This document shows positions 49,561 through 62,039 of a DNA stretch of 64,000 nucleotides, in pieces. Numbering within the stretch: position 1 is the first letter of the stretch; the number at the start of each line of letters is the position of its first letter. Both the position numbers and the translations under genes were made by a program. The notes under the pieces are model-generated. The model was given only the letters and a program-made list of their open reading frames with translations. It was not told where the DNA came from and ran no database searches. Source of the stretch: Ilex aquifolium (Eukaryota > Streptophyta > Magnoliopsida > Aquifoliales > Aquifoliaceae); contig OX637391.1 of assembly GCA_951799425.1 (NCBI GenBank), forward strand, positions 11,728,551 through 11,792,550. Direction: 5' to 3'.

Positions 49561-50620
49561 AATATCATCCTCTATTTCCATTGTATTCTTAATCCTCTTG
49601 CATGTGGCGCACGAGGGCTATTTTCTAACTGGAGTATTATTGGAGCAATTCCAGCAATATCCAACAAAAAACAATAGAAAAAATAAAACTTGACTTTCTT
49701 TTGTTTTCTTCTTATTTTCTCATCTTTACGTCTCTATCCCCATCAAATAGGGAAAACTAAATTCGTTTACCAATTAATTTTCCCGGTTCTCATTCAAAAA
49801 AAACACCAGTTTTTATTATTTATTTTTTTGTATTTTCCATCCTTTCCTCTATACTCTCCCTCCTAAGCAAACTGCTTATTATCGTTTTTCTCTTTGAAGC
49901 CTTCTCTCTACCCATACCTAAGAGCATCTCTAACGAGGATCGCTACTCCTTCCTTTTAGCTGTTTTAGCGAGTAATTCGCACAAATTCAGCTCCAACGTC
50001 CTAACTATCCACCTTACCAAAATCTAGGAAGCCAAAGTTACTCGCCAGATCTGCCGAGGAGAAATTGCTCGCCAATTGCTACTGCTAATCCTTGCTGCTG
50101 TTGCTGCTGATCCTTGCTGTTGCTGCTGTGAACCAGGTATTCCTTGCTACTGCTGATCCTTGATGCTGCTGTCAACCAGATGAGTGAAATGCCCCTCCCC
50201 CAAATTCTGAAACTCCCCCCAAATTTTGAAAACTCCTTAGTTTTTATGTATAATAGAATATTTACATTTAGACCCTTATGAAATATTAATATAAGTATTT
50301 GAGACGTATTGTGTAATTGATTTTTGTTATTTAAAGTGGATAGGTGTTAAATTGTCATTAAATTGTATTATTTAAAGTTTAATTAGAATTATTATTATTG
50401 TATGATTTTGGTTGGGTTGATGATTATACATGTTTTGAGTTGAATTTTTGAAATATATTATTGAAAATTAGTTTAAGTTAGTTGAAATAATAGCTAAAAT
50501 AAAGAGCGTGGTTGGAGTGAATTTAAAAAAAAATGACTACCTAAAATAGAGAATATAATACTTAAATATATTTTGAGTAACTATTTTATTGAGCAGGTTT
50601 GGAATTGGTCTAACACACCA

Positions 50621-50656
<36 letters not shown>

Positions 50657-50660
50657 GGGG
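49561..50660. other. Spacer with CTG-rich tract and MITE-like end
   Basis: GAGCATCTCTAAC (about 49923) resembles a common MITE end, but the partner near 50505 is weak. A CTGCTG/TTGCTG tract runs 50085-50175. An (AG)n run plus 18 G residues (50646-50663) lies beside the duplicated NAGS exon. Confidence 0.4.
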
Positions 50661-50673
50661 GGGTGGAGGATAC

Positions 50674-51027
50674 CTCGAGTATGGAACCCAAGAAAGGACT
50701 GTCAACAATTTCCGCGGATAATATGAGGACGAATGTACTGCCTCTATGTGCCTGAAAATATGGATGAGCTTCTCTCATTATCTTCACAAACTCCTCAGTC
50801 TCAGACATCCAATTCCATCCATTCCCGAAATCACCATTTTTGCAACACCTCAGAAACCACCTTTTCCTCTCACTTATCCCCACTCCCAAACACTCTACTT
50901 TTCTCATCAAATCAAAACTCTTCCTCCTACTAAAATCTGTTTGGATCCATATATTGCAATATGGAGCCCAAGCTTCACCATGGTGTTGCTGAGAAAACCA
51001 TGGCATTGGTTTCAACTTTGTAGCCAT
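50674..51027 (-). CDS. NAGS first-exon copy B (alternative first exon or truncated duplicate)
   Basis: There are 118 open codons from MATKLKPMPWF to …GSILE, ending at CTCGAG|GTATCC, a canonical GT donor in phase 0. The last 40 residues (FVKIMREAHPYFQAHRGSTF then [19 protein letters not shown]) are the start of the NAGS kinase-like domain. The first 80 are basic and hydrophobic, like a transit peptide. If spliced to the NAGS acceptor at 46917 the join reads [16 protein letters not shown], matching the family. No later NAGS exon follows before the real gene. The start Met is chosen by alignment with copy C; the frame is open further upstream. Confidence 0.8.
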
Positions 51028-51329
51028 TAATGTACGCACCCCAAACCTCGAAAGTCCCACAAGCGATGGCACAGAACGATGGGTAAAAGAGAAAATGATC
51101 ATTTTTTAAGGCCAGACAATCTTTATATTTTATGCTACTATGTACTCTGTTAAAAGAGAAAGAAAATATTCTTTGATATCACGTCACTGATATTTGGTAA
51201 TCACTAACCAAGTATAAAAAAAATCTCGCGTGGATTAAATAAATCTCACTATTTCAATAACTAATCATAACCACCACGTTGAATATAAAACTTCATGTTA
51301 GAATAGAGGGGTTTACTTATTTTATATAA

Positions 51330-54300
51330 TCTATATAATAAAGTAGAGCGAAGTTTGAATCCAAAAGACAAAGAGAGGTCCAGATCGTTTTGGGACAAAT
51401 CTAACGGATAATGTAATCCCAACATAAAAGACGGTTCAGATCATCTCAAAAAAATTTGATCCAATGGTCTATGATTAGTCCTAAATTTTTTTTTCCCGCC
51501 CACAAAGAAACCTATCTCTCGCGCATCTCTCTCTCTCACGCCTCTCTCTCTCTCTCACGCTTCTCTCTCCCAATCTATCACGCCTCTCTCTCTCTCTCTC
51601 CCAATAGGGATGGGAGACTGTTATCTCTTCCACAAATATAGTTTCCCTTTAACAATGCTCTTTGTGCTTCAGGGATCATGCTCTCACATCAACGCTGACA
51701 ATGTCAAGATCTTCACAACTCCAAGAAAGCTAATTTGCTCTGTTCAGGAACCAAACGATGCGACAAGAACCAAACCAGGAGGTTTACAAGTCCATCAAGC
51801 AAATTAGAACGGATTTCCACATCTAGGTATGACCAAAATGGCCTATCACAAGATGCAAATGATGAGACCGAAACATATGGAAATTTAGCTCAGAGTCGGT
51901 GTATTCAACAGAAGATGTCTGTGTGGATTCTGATCTACAAGAGTCTCCAAATGTGAGACCTGGAAGTAAAACTGAATCACAAGGTATTAATGTTCGAAAA
52001 CATCATCGGAAACGTACTGTCAACATCTTTCGTGGTCTCTTTGTTCTCCTATTTGCAGTTTTTGTTTGTATAGTTTCATACAGTCATAACGTTTTATTTT
52101 GATGGTCTTGCTTTTTTGGTTGTTTTATTTTCCTATATTGGTTGTTTTATTTTCCTGTATTGGTTTATGCTTTGAAATTCTACCATCACCATTTGTTGTT
52201 CGATTCAGATTTGTGGTTTCATACTGATTTTGTTTTTTCGATTTGATCATCAGGCAATTCCATTTTTGTTATTTGATTGATCCTCAGGCAATTCCAGCGG
52301 TGTCACAGCCAAGCCAACGCTAGAGCCAATTGTCGGTGCGAAGCAAACCGAACGCCACTAGAACGTCGCCGGACTGGCAAGTATTATTTCTATCTCTTTC
52401 TCCTTCCTTTCTCTGCTCCTTTCTTTTCTCTACCTCTCTCTTTGGAAAATCTCCTTCACCACCACAACCACCAGTTTCTACTATTAACCCCCCGGACCCC
52501 TACAACTCACACACACACAAATTCACACATCTCCAATCCAGTCCACCGACATCACCGTAACTCCCCTTCCACCCCTCTCTGCTCCACCCCTGAGTCGTAG
52601 TTTTCGAAGCCCATCCACCTCCTAAGCCACTACCACCCTCTGCTGCCCTAGCCACCATGCCAAACACCGTTAAATTTAGCGTCTACGAAGTGAGTACGTG
52701 TGAGATAAAAATAAACTTATTGAGAGGGTGAAGTAAAATCTTGATGCTTTAATTCCCTCATCTCCGACTCTCTCTGGTGGACTACAAGCTCTTTTTCTCT
52801 ATACGTCTCCAAAATCTTGGTGTGCTTCCGTGTTATATAGGTGCCTCCACGTGTTTGTTAAATTGCTCCATTGATAAAAAGAGTTCAAGTTCTCATTTGT
52901 TTCTATGTTTTATAATCAAGAAACACTATTTCGAATCCATTTTTACCACTTGGGAAAATATAGTGGCACCCAACTATTCGATGTAAATTCTCATAACAAT
53001 AAATAGGTGTATGTTTGTGTGGGGAGTGTTTGATTTGTGAAGGAAAACACAAGCTTCACCATGAGTTTGAAGTTGGTATTGATGAATGTAGTGTTGGTGG
53101 TGTACTGGTGTGGTTATTGATTTCATGGTGTCAAACGACCACAAGGCTATCATCGTCAATGGGTATTTCTAATTTTGATTCACTTGATATTTTTAGATTA
53201 ATTTTATTGTGTAGATTTTGTATTCCTGCTTATTTAAATTTGTAGCATACCCTTAATTGTAATGTTGTCTAATATTGATTAACATGACATTCTTAGATTT
53301 ATTTTACTGGGGAAATTTTCTATTCATGTTTATATCAATAACAAATCAAATATATTATGCAAAATTCTACAAGTGTGTTTTCTTTGTTCCTTCAAGTTGT
53401 ATTTGTCCATGCTATTTGATTTTATTTTTGTTATTGGTGAAAAATTGTGGAATTTTGTATATGGGTAGGTGTGCAAAAGGAAAGAATGGTGCCAGAGGAT
53501 ATGTATGTGCTATCTTCGAGTGGGTTTATATTGTCTTCCCCACTGGCCAACCCGTACCCGCATAAGCCTCCCAAGTGTTCTGATTGTGCCCCTGTTCATG
53601 AAGGTATAATTTATTATGTTAAAAATGGTCCCGACAGTCTGATCTCACAAATACACACATATCGCTCTCTGTTCTTACATCTCTTTGGCGAACACACACA
53701 CATCTAACTCTCTTTGTTCTCACCTCCCTTTCACGCCCGCACACAGTTATAATTTTTATTTTCCCAATTAGTCACAGGAAATTTATTATGCTGCAATTCA
53801 TCATCTTTTGGAACAATGGGCCTCTTTTTGTTGCTGAAAGGTATGTGTTTGAACTTCTTTAGAAATATGGCTTGATGGGTAATTAGTTGTATAGGTATTA
53901 TTTTGTTACTGGGGATATTTTTGCAGAATTCTTGGTATGTTTCGTTGTTTTTGACTAATTGAAAATGGGTTATGGTTTGGTTTCTTTTTTCAAGTTTCAA
54001 TTTCCTCAAACGATGGTTGAATGGTCCACACTCCTGTCTGGGTTAGAAGGTGGACTGCCTTCAAGTTTTTCAGGGCCTTCCACATGATCTTTATGGTTAA
54101 ACTTGCGTGTGCGTGTGTGTTTGTCTTTACTGTTTGAAGTTACTTGGTCTTCTTGGTTTATATTGAGACTTTGGAATAAAACAGCTGAGTGTCTTTAAGA
54201 TCTTTCATATAAAGCACAACCTCTCTTGACTACATTTCAAAGGTTGCATTGCATCTAAAAACTCAAGAAAGATTGCTGCTACAGTTGACGTGTGTGGGTA

Positions 54301-56264
54301 TTTGTTTTATGTTAATTTTGCTTTTTGGGTACTTTATGAAAACTGGTGATGAGTAATAGGTATCCTAATTACTGATTTGGATAAAGAAATGAGATCATAT
54401 TGCAGAGTGTTGCATTGGAAGAATTAATGACAATTAAAATCAAATATTGGATTGATGTTGTTTTTATTGTTTTTAAATTTTTTTCTGCCAAGCAGCTTTA
54501 GTATTAGATTTTGTGTGCTTTATATATGATGATGAACTGTTTGTTATAATGCTATAATGAAAATAACTCAAACTGTGTTAACTCTTTGTGATCTCCTATG
54601 ATTTTAATGTTGTGAGCAACTTACCTATAACCTAACTTAGTGCAAAGATTTGCCATTAAATGTGGAATTCCCAATCCTTTTTATTGCTTAGTTGGTTAAA
54701 GGAGTATGCTATATTCCAATTGTTTATCACAGATCCAATCACATTTGTATGAGTTTGTGAAATTTGTTTGTATTTGGATTGGAGAGCAGGACTTCGGCAG
54801 TGGGATTAGTAGTGAGAGGGGGTGAAGACCATGTTGATGACTTCACTGATGCATGATGACCATTGTTGAATTTAAGGTTTGATTTGTGTGAGTTTTGTTT
54901 TTATATAATATTGGTTGTGTCAATAATGTGATTTGGTGGGTCTATCATGGTGGTGTTGGGTATATAGTGTAACTGTGTAAAATGACTATCAAGAATTAGA
55001 TGTTTTATTTTGTCCACTCACATGCGCATTTGTATGTTGTTTTGGTTTGATTAGAATGTCTTATATTTGTAGTGCATTGTATAATGTTCCACATTAGGTC
55101 ATCAAGTTGAATTTTTTGGTTTTTTTACTCCTTTAGATTGAACTTCTTGAAAAATGAATTGGAACTATATCGAGTTTAAATTATAATTTTTGAATTGAGT
55201 TGGTGACTGGGTGGACTGATTATTATTCTTAGTATGGTTATTGACAATCTTATTTTATTTCTTAGGTGGAAGGGTGTCTACGGTTTTGTGAAAGGTATTA
55301 CATGTTACCATTTTTTGCTTTTGAGTTATATAGACATGAGTCTAAGCAAAGTTTGATTTTAGATGTAAAAGAATATATAATGAGATGATTCTAAATTTGA
55401 TTTTATGCTTAGAAAATTATATTTTTAGATATTTTTTATTTGGGTTGTGATTGTAACCTACATTAATTTTGTATATAGTTTGATATGTTTTTGGAGTCCT
55501 CTTTTTAAGAAAGATTTTGTCCAAATTTTTTTAAAGAATAAAGAAATTTGACTTTGATTAAATGTTGATGATTGTTTTGTTTAGCATAGCATAGTGCCTT
55601 TGGAGACGGACATTTCTTCTAATAGCATAGGTTTGCAAATCCAATAAATGAAGATACATAAAAGAGCTTGGGGAAAAAAAAGAGTATATTAATTCTCAAT
55701 TTTTGTCATTTTAATTCTTTATTATTACTGGTTGATTTAGGCATAGTTGTTAGGTTCTTTTTTTTCTATCAATTTATGATATCTCCTTCGAGTCTTGATT
55801 TATAGAGTTAAATTCCATTTCTTTTTTGAAAAGCTAATTTTCCTTCGCTAATGAAGGTACTCATTTAGCCACATATCTAGCTTTTCGGCAACCCACCTGT
55901 TTTCAAATTCTCCAGTGGTGCAACTTTTTAGTAGTTGGGGGAAATATTATTCTTTCATATTGGCTTTTGGGATTGGGTGATGTGATGGTGTCCATACATG
56001 GATTATTTCAAATATATTGTGGTGGTATTGTGAATTATGATGATTGTTATGTATGATTGTAAGTTCTGTAGACATGTTTAGATTTTTATGGGTTCTTATT
56101 TTTAGAGAAAATTATGCCGAAATTTCTGGATAATAGTATGGACTACTTGATTTCAAATTGACAAGTTGTTTTAGGTTGCAAAGAGTCTTTAGGTAATGTA
56201 AGATTTTTCGAGTTTTAATTTAATTTTTCGTTATGCCGTGCCTTCAGGCACGGGCAATTACTAG
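51330..56264 (+). mobile_element. Non-autonomous Helitron, 4.9 kb, with captured host fragments
   Basis: The 5' end TCTATATAATAAAGTAG follows an A. The 3' end is CTAG followed by T, so it sits in the A|T target that Helitrons use. A GC hairpin (CCGTGCC-TTCA-GGCACGG, 56236-56253) stands 7 nt before CTAG. No Rep/helicase is seen. Captured pieces include a DEP1 exon (53469-53603) and an unrecognised coding-like stretch (51640-52100) ending KRTVNIFRGLFVLLFAVFV, a likely membrane segment. A CT-rich leader-like stretch lies at 52380-52680. It split the duplicated NAGS 5' flank. Confidence 0.85.
53469..53603 (+). pseudogene. Captured exon of DEP1 (methylthioribulose-1-P dehydratase / enolase-phosphatase)
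   Basis: [19 protein letters not shown] and [15 protein letters not shown] match the dehydratase part of plant DEP1, a methionine-salvage enzyme. The exon has its own acceptor (GGTAG|GTGTGC) and donor (GAAG|GTATAA). Near its end about two bases are missing relative to the expected CAPLFMK, so the frame is lost. It lies inside the Helitron, which explains a lone exon here. Confidence 0.85.
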
Positions 56265-56900
56265 TATTTTACTGTTATACAGTGATACCTCGTGCCAATG
56301 AAGACATTGTATTACCAATACTTAGGATTGTATTGAACCTGGGAAGAAAATTCCAAGTATGTAAAGTTATGTTTGGTTGGGGAGTCCCGAGTCCACAGGA
56401 AAATGGACTCACTGATATTTCAAACCTTTCTTCTTCTTTCTTTTGATTCAATGATCAAGCATATTCGAATTAATTTAAGCGCACTTCGATTAATTTTCTT
56501 CTCGGTCTGGTCAAAAGCAATTCATAACTAATCAAATAAATGCATTAAATTAGGTCACCAGACCTCTTACAACATTACCACCTTATATTTTATTCTATTT
56601 TTGTTCAATTATTGGAGTGTACATAAGTTATGAAACATGTTTAGGACGAGGGGTCCCAGAGTGTGCTCTTTGGTGGGGATAACATATGCTACTACCAAAC
56701 AAGCTAGTCTGAGAAAAAGAATAATAATTTGGTTTGTAGTTTGTACAAGACCAGACCAGGATATAGAATTATGCCGAATTATATTACAAGATTCCAATGG
56801 CATAAAAAAGTATGTGCTTTTTGCTAGTTCCTACTATGACCTGCTCAACTCCCGTATATGCTTCTTGCTAGTTAGGAAACAATCATAACGGATATTATTT
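56265..56900. repeat. Duplicated flank of the NAGS 5' region (pairs with about 60640-61940)
   Basis: GGATTGTATTGAACCTGG, TTTGGTTGGGGAGT, ACTACCAAACAAG and GATTCCAATGGCATAA find near matches, in the same order and orientation, at about 60668-60691, 60723, 61817 and 61890. With exon copies B and C this makes one direct duplication, later split by the Helitron on one side and a hAT-like element on the other. Confidence 0.6.
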
Positions 56901-56921
56901 ATTTATTTATTTTTTTTTTTT

Positions 56922-57222
56922 AGGGAGAATTATATTTTATATCCTAAAAAATTTAAGAATTTTTATTTTATATCTTTAAAGATTAAATTTCTTATATTAT
57001 ACCTTCAATATATCAAAAATATTACAATGTGTCCATTTTGTTAGATTTTGTTATGCTTTTCGTCAATGTTAATGGGATGATTTTTGACGAAAAAAATAAC
57101 ACAAAACTAGCAGAATGATCATATTGTAACACTTTTGATACAATGAGAGTACAATATAAAAAAATTTATGTTTGAGAGTACAAAATAAAAATCCTTAAAT
57201 CTTTGAGTGTATAAAATGCAAT
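56922..57222. mobile_element. TIR/fold-back element, about 300 bp
   Basis: GGGAGAATTATATTTTATA…AATTTAAGAATTTTTATTTT on the left pairs with the inverse at the right (AAAATAAAAATCCTTAAAT…ATGCAATTCACTT). The termini resemble the fold-back family at 48541. A short decayed relative is seen at about 60778-60900. Confidence 0.6.
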
Positions 57223-57289
57223 TCACTTTTTTGTTTAATGAGAAAACTCAGGAAGGCACAAGGTCATTTTGGACCCATTCTTGATTCTT

Positions 57290-57460
57290 GTAAGAGTAAA
57301 CCATGAATACATGCAATTATCTACAAATTACAAGTATCAGCCAAATTCGAGAGACATCAGTGAGGGTCAAACTCCTAACATCTCGGGTCTATGGTTCGTT
57401 TAAGTTCAATCTCAGACCGCTGGACTACTCGTACAAGATAATAAGTGACATTATTAATCG
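57290..57460 (-). mobile_element. SINE candidate, tRNA-derived
   Basis: On the minus strand TAGTCCAGCGG (A box) is followed about 50 bp later by GAGTTTGACCC (weak B box). No tail or target duplication is clear. Confidence 0.35.
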
Positions 57461-57469
57461 ATTATAATA

Positions 57470-60060
57470 AATAAAAAAAATCACAAATCAAAACAATATC
57501 TGTTGTTAGATTTTTTATTTTTTTTTTGGTATTATCGAAAACCACTTTTCAGCATCATAGTGATATCCTTATTAGTTTGAACTTTGAAGGGCTTTCCATC
57601 TTCAGTGTTTTAATAATTTCTTCATTGTTTTTTGGGTTTTTCATATTGGGTGGGGATATTTCCACATCACAAATATTCATTTTCACTCTATTTAATTTCT
57701 TATTATTAAACTACTAAATCCACTTTTTTTATATCAACCCTATTAGTAACTAAGTTCACCTCATGCTATACACACTCTATTAGTAATTAAGTTTGACGAG
57801 CCCATGCTATACAGTTATTTTATAAAAAGAGGTTTGGAGAAAAAAAAATGCAATAAACCCTTCACTTATTTGATAGGTTACACGGGTCATGTCTGGTAAC
57901 CCGTCAAATAAATGGGTTGTGTTCAATTTTTTTTAATTTTCACCCGTTTAATAAATGAGTCATGCACGGGTTGAGTGATTTTACCCTTATATATATGAGA
58001 AAGACAGAGTCTTAATTTGAAGAGAAAATAAAGAAAAGATGAATTAAAGAAGAGTAATTGAAGAAAGTGAGAGAAGAGAGAAAGAGTTGGATAAAAGAGA
58101 TAAGAAAGAGACAAAAATTTAAATAAGATATACACCATAACGACCCGAAAGAGAGATAAGAGAAAAATAATGATATAGAAAAAAGAGGAAAGAGATGGAT
58201 TAATGGAAGAGAGAGGAGAGAGAAATAGTGGAATATAATAGAGCGGAGAGAGAAAATAATTGAAGGAAGAGGTGAGAGAGGACAGTTTAATGTCACAGTC
58301 ACGCAATTTTATCAAAATATGCTTGATTAGCTCAAGGTCAAAATAGGAAATAAACAGAAAAAAAAGAAAAAGAAAAGAGTCTATTGAATATTTTTAGGAA
58401 CCAAGCACAACCCAACCATTTAGATCCGACCTGATGGATAGTTTACTTTACTACTGTCTGTCTACCCAACAAGCAAGTGGTGAACTGTCTTTATTTGAAT
58501 CGATTGGCCCAACTTCGAACAAAGCCATCAAGGGATTCACGATTAGCTCAACTATGCAAGCAAAAGACATGAGCGACAAGAATCAAATCAAATCAAGAGC
58601 ATGCCTGAGCCGAGCTACTAGGCCAAGGCTAGAATAGAAGAGAAAAAGAAACATATACAATGATTCACTTGACCGGGGCCTGTGACTAATCAGGTATTTT
58701 TCGTGTCTTTTTACTTTTTTGATTCAATAAAACTATGGTGACCACCTCCCTACAACATTTAAATTTCATTTTATTTGAATTTGCATTTCATTTACCTTTC
58801 TATTGGCCTTTCAATCGTTTTCCATCCTTCAATATTCGATCTCAATCTTCCTTCTCATTCATTTCACAAGCTAATACCTTCATTTCATCTTCTAATTTGT
58901 TCGTCCATCTCTCTGTTTGTGTCTAACTCGCCAACGAATCAAAACTAGTCAATATTCAACTTTCTAGTAATATCGGTTTTCCATATTCATCCATTAATTT
59001 TATACCCAGGTAATCCACACAATTTGATAAGACATTTAGGCATTGAATACTTGGAGTTTTGATATTAATATATTCACATTTCTAATGTTTGTCATAATTT
59101 CTGAAGAATGATATATTATATTGTAGAGACATGAAATAATATATATCAAGTGATTATGCCAATGTAGAATGGAATGAAGAAAATAATGAGAATGAAGAAA
59201 ACAATGAGAATGAAACAGGGAAAAATGTCTTCATATCATGTGTGGACTATTGGAAACAAAACATAGAACTGTCCTTGACACAGACAACTTTGAGAAATAA
59301 TGTGCCCATCAAAGCTCTTACAATATTATAATTCACGAATGATGTTGCAAAAGAATGGAAAAAATCTAAAAGACTATGATTTAGATTTAGATTTTTACCC
59401 AACCAACTAGAAAATATGGAATTACTTTATTGCTAGCGGTTCTTTTTCAAAAATAATATACTTGATTGATTTTTTTTTTTAATAGTCTCACCGGCCCGTA
59501 GAATAGTCTAGTAGTGGGTGAGTAGAGTCTGTGTATATTTGATGTCTAATCTTTTGTTTGTGTCTATTTGGTTCATAAGATTTCTAATTTATATCTACGT
59601 AATTCAATCTCAAACATTCGTTAAAAACTCGTGATGGTTCTAATCACGCGTCAATCACGTGATTGACATAAAGTGGGTTTTCTTTGTTAGGGAAGGGGAA
59701 AAAAAAAAAGAAGCAAGCATAACCAAAGTTCTTAGGAGTTTTTTTTCTCAAATAAGAAAAAGTGTTTTCCTTTTCTTTTCTCACCACCTATCTATCAAAC
59801 AAGAGAAAACAAGAAAAAATTAGCAATTTCTTCTTTCTTTTCTTTTCTTTTCTTCTAAACTCTAATCTATTTTGTCCCATCAAATAAGAAAAAAAAAAAA
59901 AGCAAAATGGATTTCTTTTCCTACCTTTTTCCCCATTATATTTCCTCTTCTCTTTCTTTTTCTGATTCGGGATTTAATTTCCTTTCTCTCCTTGCGTATC
60001 ATATTGATTGTATTTTTTCTCCCTCCAGCTCCATCACACTCAAATAAGTAACATACTCAC
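57470..60060. other. Intergenic, no recognised gene
   Basis: AT-rich DNA with a purine-rich block (58015-58290), an inverted MITE-like patch with ACGGGTCATG/CATGCACGGGT words (57875-57975) and CT-rich DNA before 60060. Open frames are low-complexity. Confidence 0.4.
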
Positions 60061-60090
60061 AGCTAGAGAGAGAGAGAGAGAGAGAGGTAC

Positions 60091-60444
60091 CTCGAGTATG
60101 GAACCCAAGAAAGGACTGTCAACAATTTCCGCAGATAATATGAGGACGAATGTGCTGCCTCTATGTGCCTGAAAATATGGCTGAGCTTCTCTCATTATCT
60201 TCACAAACTTCTCATTTTCCGCCATTGAATTCCACCCATTTCCACAGCTGCCATTACTACAACACCTCAGAAACAACCTTTTCTTGTCACATCTCTCCAT
60301 TCCCAAACACCCAACATTCCTCATCAAATCAAAGTTCTTCCTCCAAAGAAGATTTGTTTGGCTCCATAGATTGCAAAATGGTGCCCAATCTTCACCATCA
60401 CGTTGCTGGAAGAACCATGACCTTGATTTCAATGTCATAGCCAT
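60091..60444 (-). CDS. NAGS first-exon copy C (alternative first exon or truncated duplicate)
   Basis: There are 118 open codons, MAMTLKSRSWFF to …GSILE, ending CTCGAG|GTACCT, a GT donor in phase 0. Its last 40 residues equal copy B except H/Q at one site (REAQPYFQAHRGSTF), while the leader differs freely (WAPFCNLWSQTN against WAPYCNIWIQTD). The 5' leader is also similar (GATCATTTTCT, TCTCGTGGGATTTTC). A GA microsatellite lies just inside the following intron. Stronger conservation of the domain than of the leader is the pattern expected for coding sequence under constraint. Confidence 0.8.
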
Positions 60445-60976
60445 GAATATACAGACCCAAAAATCCAGTGAAGAAAATTTACTGCGGAAAGAAAATCCCA
60501 CGAGAAGTGGAACAGAAATATATGCAGCAAAGCGAAGAAGTTTGAGGTGGAGACAGAAAATGATCGGGAAAAGACAGATCATAATTGTAAGGCTTTGGGA
60601 ATCTTTTAAAACCTGCCAGGTGACCCTTGTCTTGTCTGTTTGAAACTTTGAAGAGATATGTACGTGGGATTGTATTTTGTATCGAACCTGCAAAATTCAA
60701 ACGGATATGCATGTAAGGGTTTGTTTGGTTGCGGAGTTATGGGTTTATATGGAGAAAAAATGACTCCATGTTATTACCGAGGGAATCTCATTGTAACACA
60801 TCGAAAGATATTTCGATTTTTACTGTTAGAGATTAATTTTTCATATTATACATTTAATATATTAAAAATGTTACGGCGCAACTCTTCTATTAGTTTTTGT
60901 TATTTTTAGAGTAATGTTATTTGAATTTAAAATTTTGATCTAATTTGTTGACATAATGGTGTGACTTTAGTAGAGC

Positions 60977-61497
60977 CAAAGGCGGCTTAAGCTAATTTGA
61001 GGCCTAAAACTGAAACATTAAATGAAGGCTTTTTTATTTTTAGTATTATTGTTTTAAAATAATTTTTTATTTTTAATTTTCTATATGAGGGGGAGACAAA
61101 ATAAGAATGTGTTAATGTTATTGATAAAGAGATTTCAACTTTTGTTTTTATTTTTTACCACAAAGAGGGAAAGAGAGTGTTTAATTTCAACTTTTGTTTT
61201 TGTTTTTATTTATTTTTTTTACCGAGAGAGATAGAGTGTGGGAGTAAATATGAGTTGATTTTTGAGTATTTTTTTTATTTCCAAGTTTTTAATGTTATGG
61301 ATTGGATAATAAGTCCAAATTATTGCAATAAAAATTTTGATTGGATTTAATTTTTTGGGGCTTTTTTGTAAGGTTTAAAATTTAATGGATTTAATTTTTT
61401 TTGGTGGGCTAGTGATGTACCTAAAATTATGGGGCCTTCTAAAAATTTAGCGCTTAAAGTCCATGCTTTTTTTTTTCATACTGTTGGGCCGGCCTTG
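60977..61497. mobile_element. hAT-like element, 521 bp
   Basis: It starts CAAAGGCGGCTTAAGC and ends GTTGGGCCGGCCTTG. AGTAGAGC (60969-60976) and AGTAGAAC (61498-61505) flank it as an 8-bp duplication with one mismatch. It interrupts a GAGTAATGTTATTTG MITE that begins about 60909. Confidence 0.65.
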
Positions 61498-62039
61498 AGT
61501 AGAACCATTGAATCAATATCAAGTTCCAATGTTTGATGGGATCATAATCAATCGAAAAGTCATAGTGAATTATATCAATAAATTATATCTCAATAACTTT
61601 GCTCTTATTTTTAATACATTAAAAGTGCAATTTAAAAATTTTAATATTGGGTTGTACAAAATGAACATTCATATTACAAAAGTATTTGTTTATATCATAA
61701 TCTTACCTTCTTTTGAGGACATCTTCACCTTATTCTGTATTGTCATGTAAATGCTTGTGAGGCATTTTATGAGAAGGGATCCAAGATTTTGCTTATGGGG
61801 ATGGCATGCACCGGCTACCAAACAGGATATTATGAGAAAAATATACTAAATGATTTGGTTTGTAGTAGGTCAGGATACCTACTCCTTGAGTCATAGGATT
61901 CCAATGTGATCTGTGCTTATTAGTTATTCCTTTGAAACCTACCTACAGCTATGGGCTTTTAGGTTAATAAGGATAGGTGTGTTTTTTTTTTTTTTTGGAT
62001 TTAAAGGATAATTAAAGGCATAAAGACTAATTTATTCTA

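Noticed and set aside
57923-58315. Minus-strand hydrophobic 130-residue frame, possible membrane protein
   Set aside because: It is the reverse of a GA-rich purine tract; composition alone explains the Leu/Ser/Phe content.
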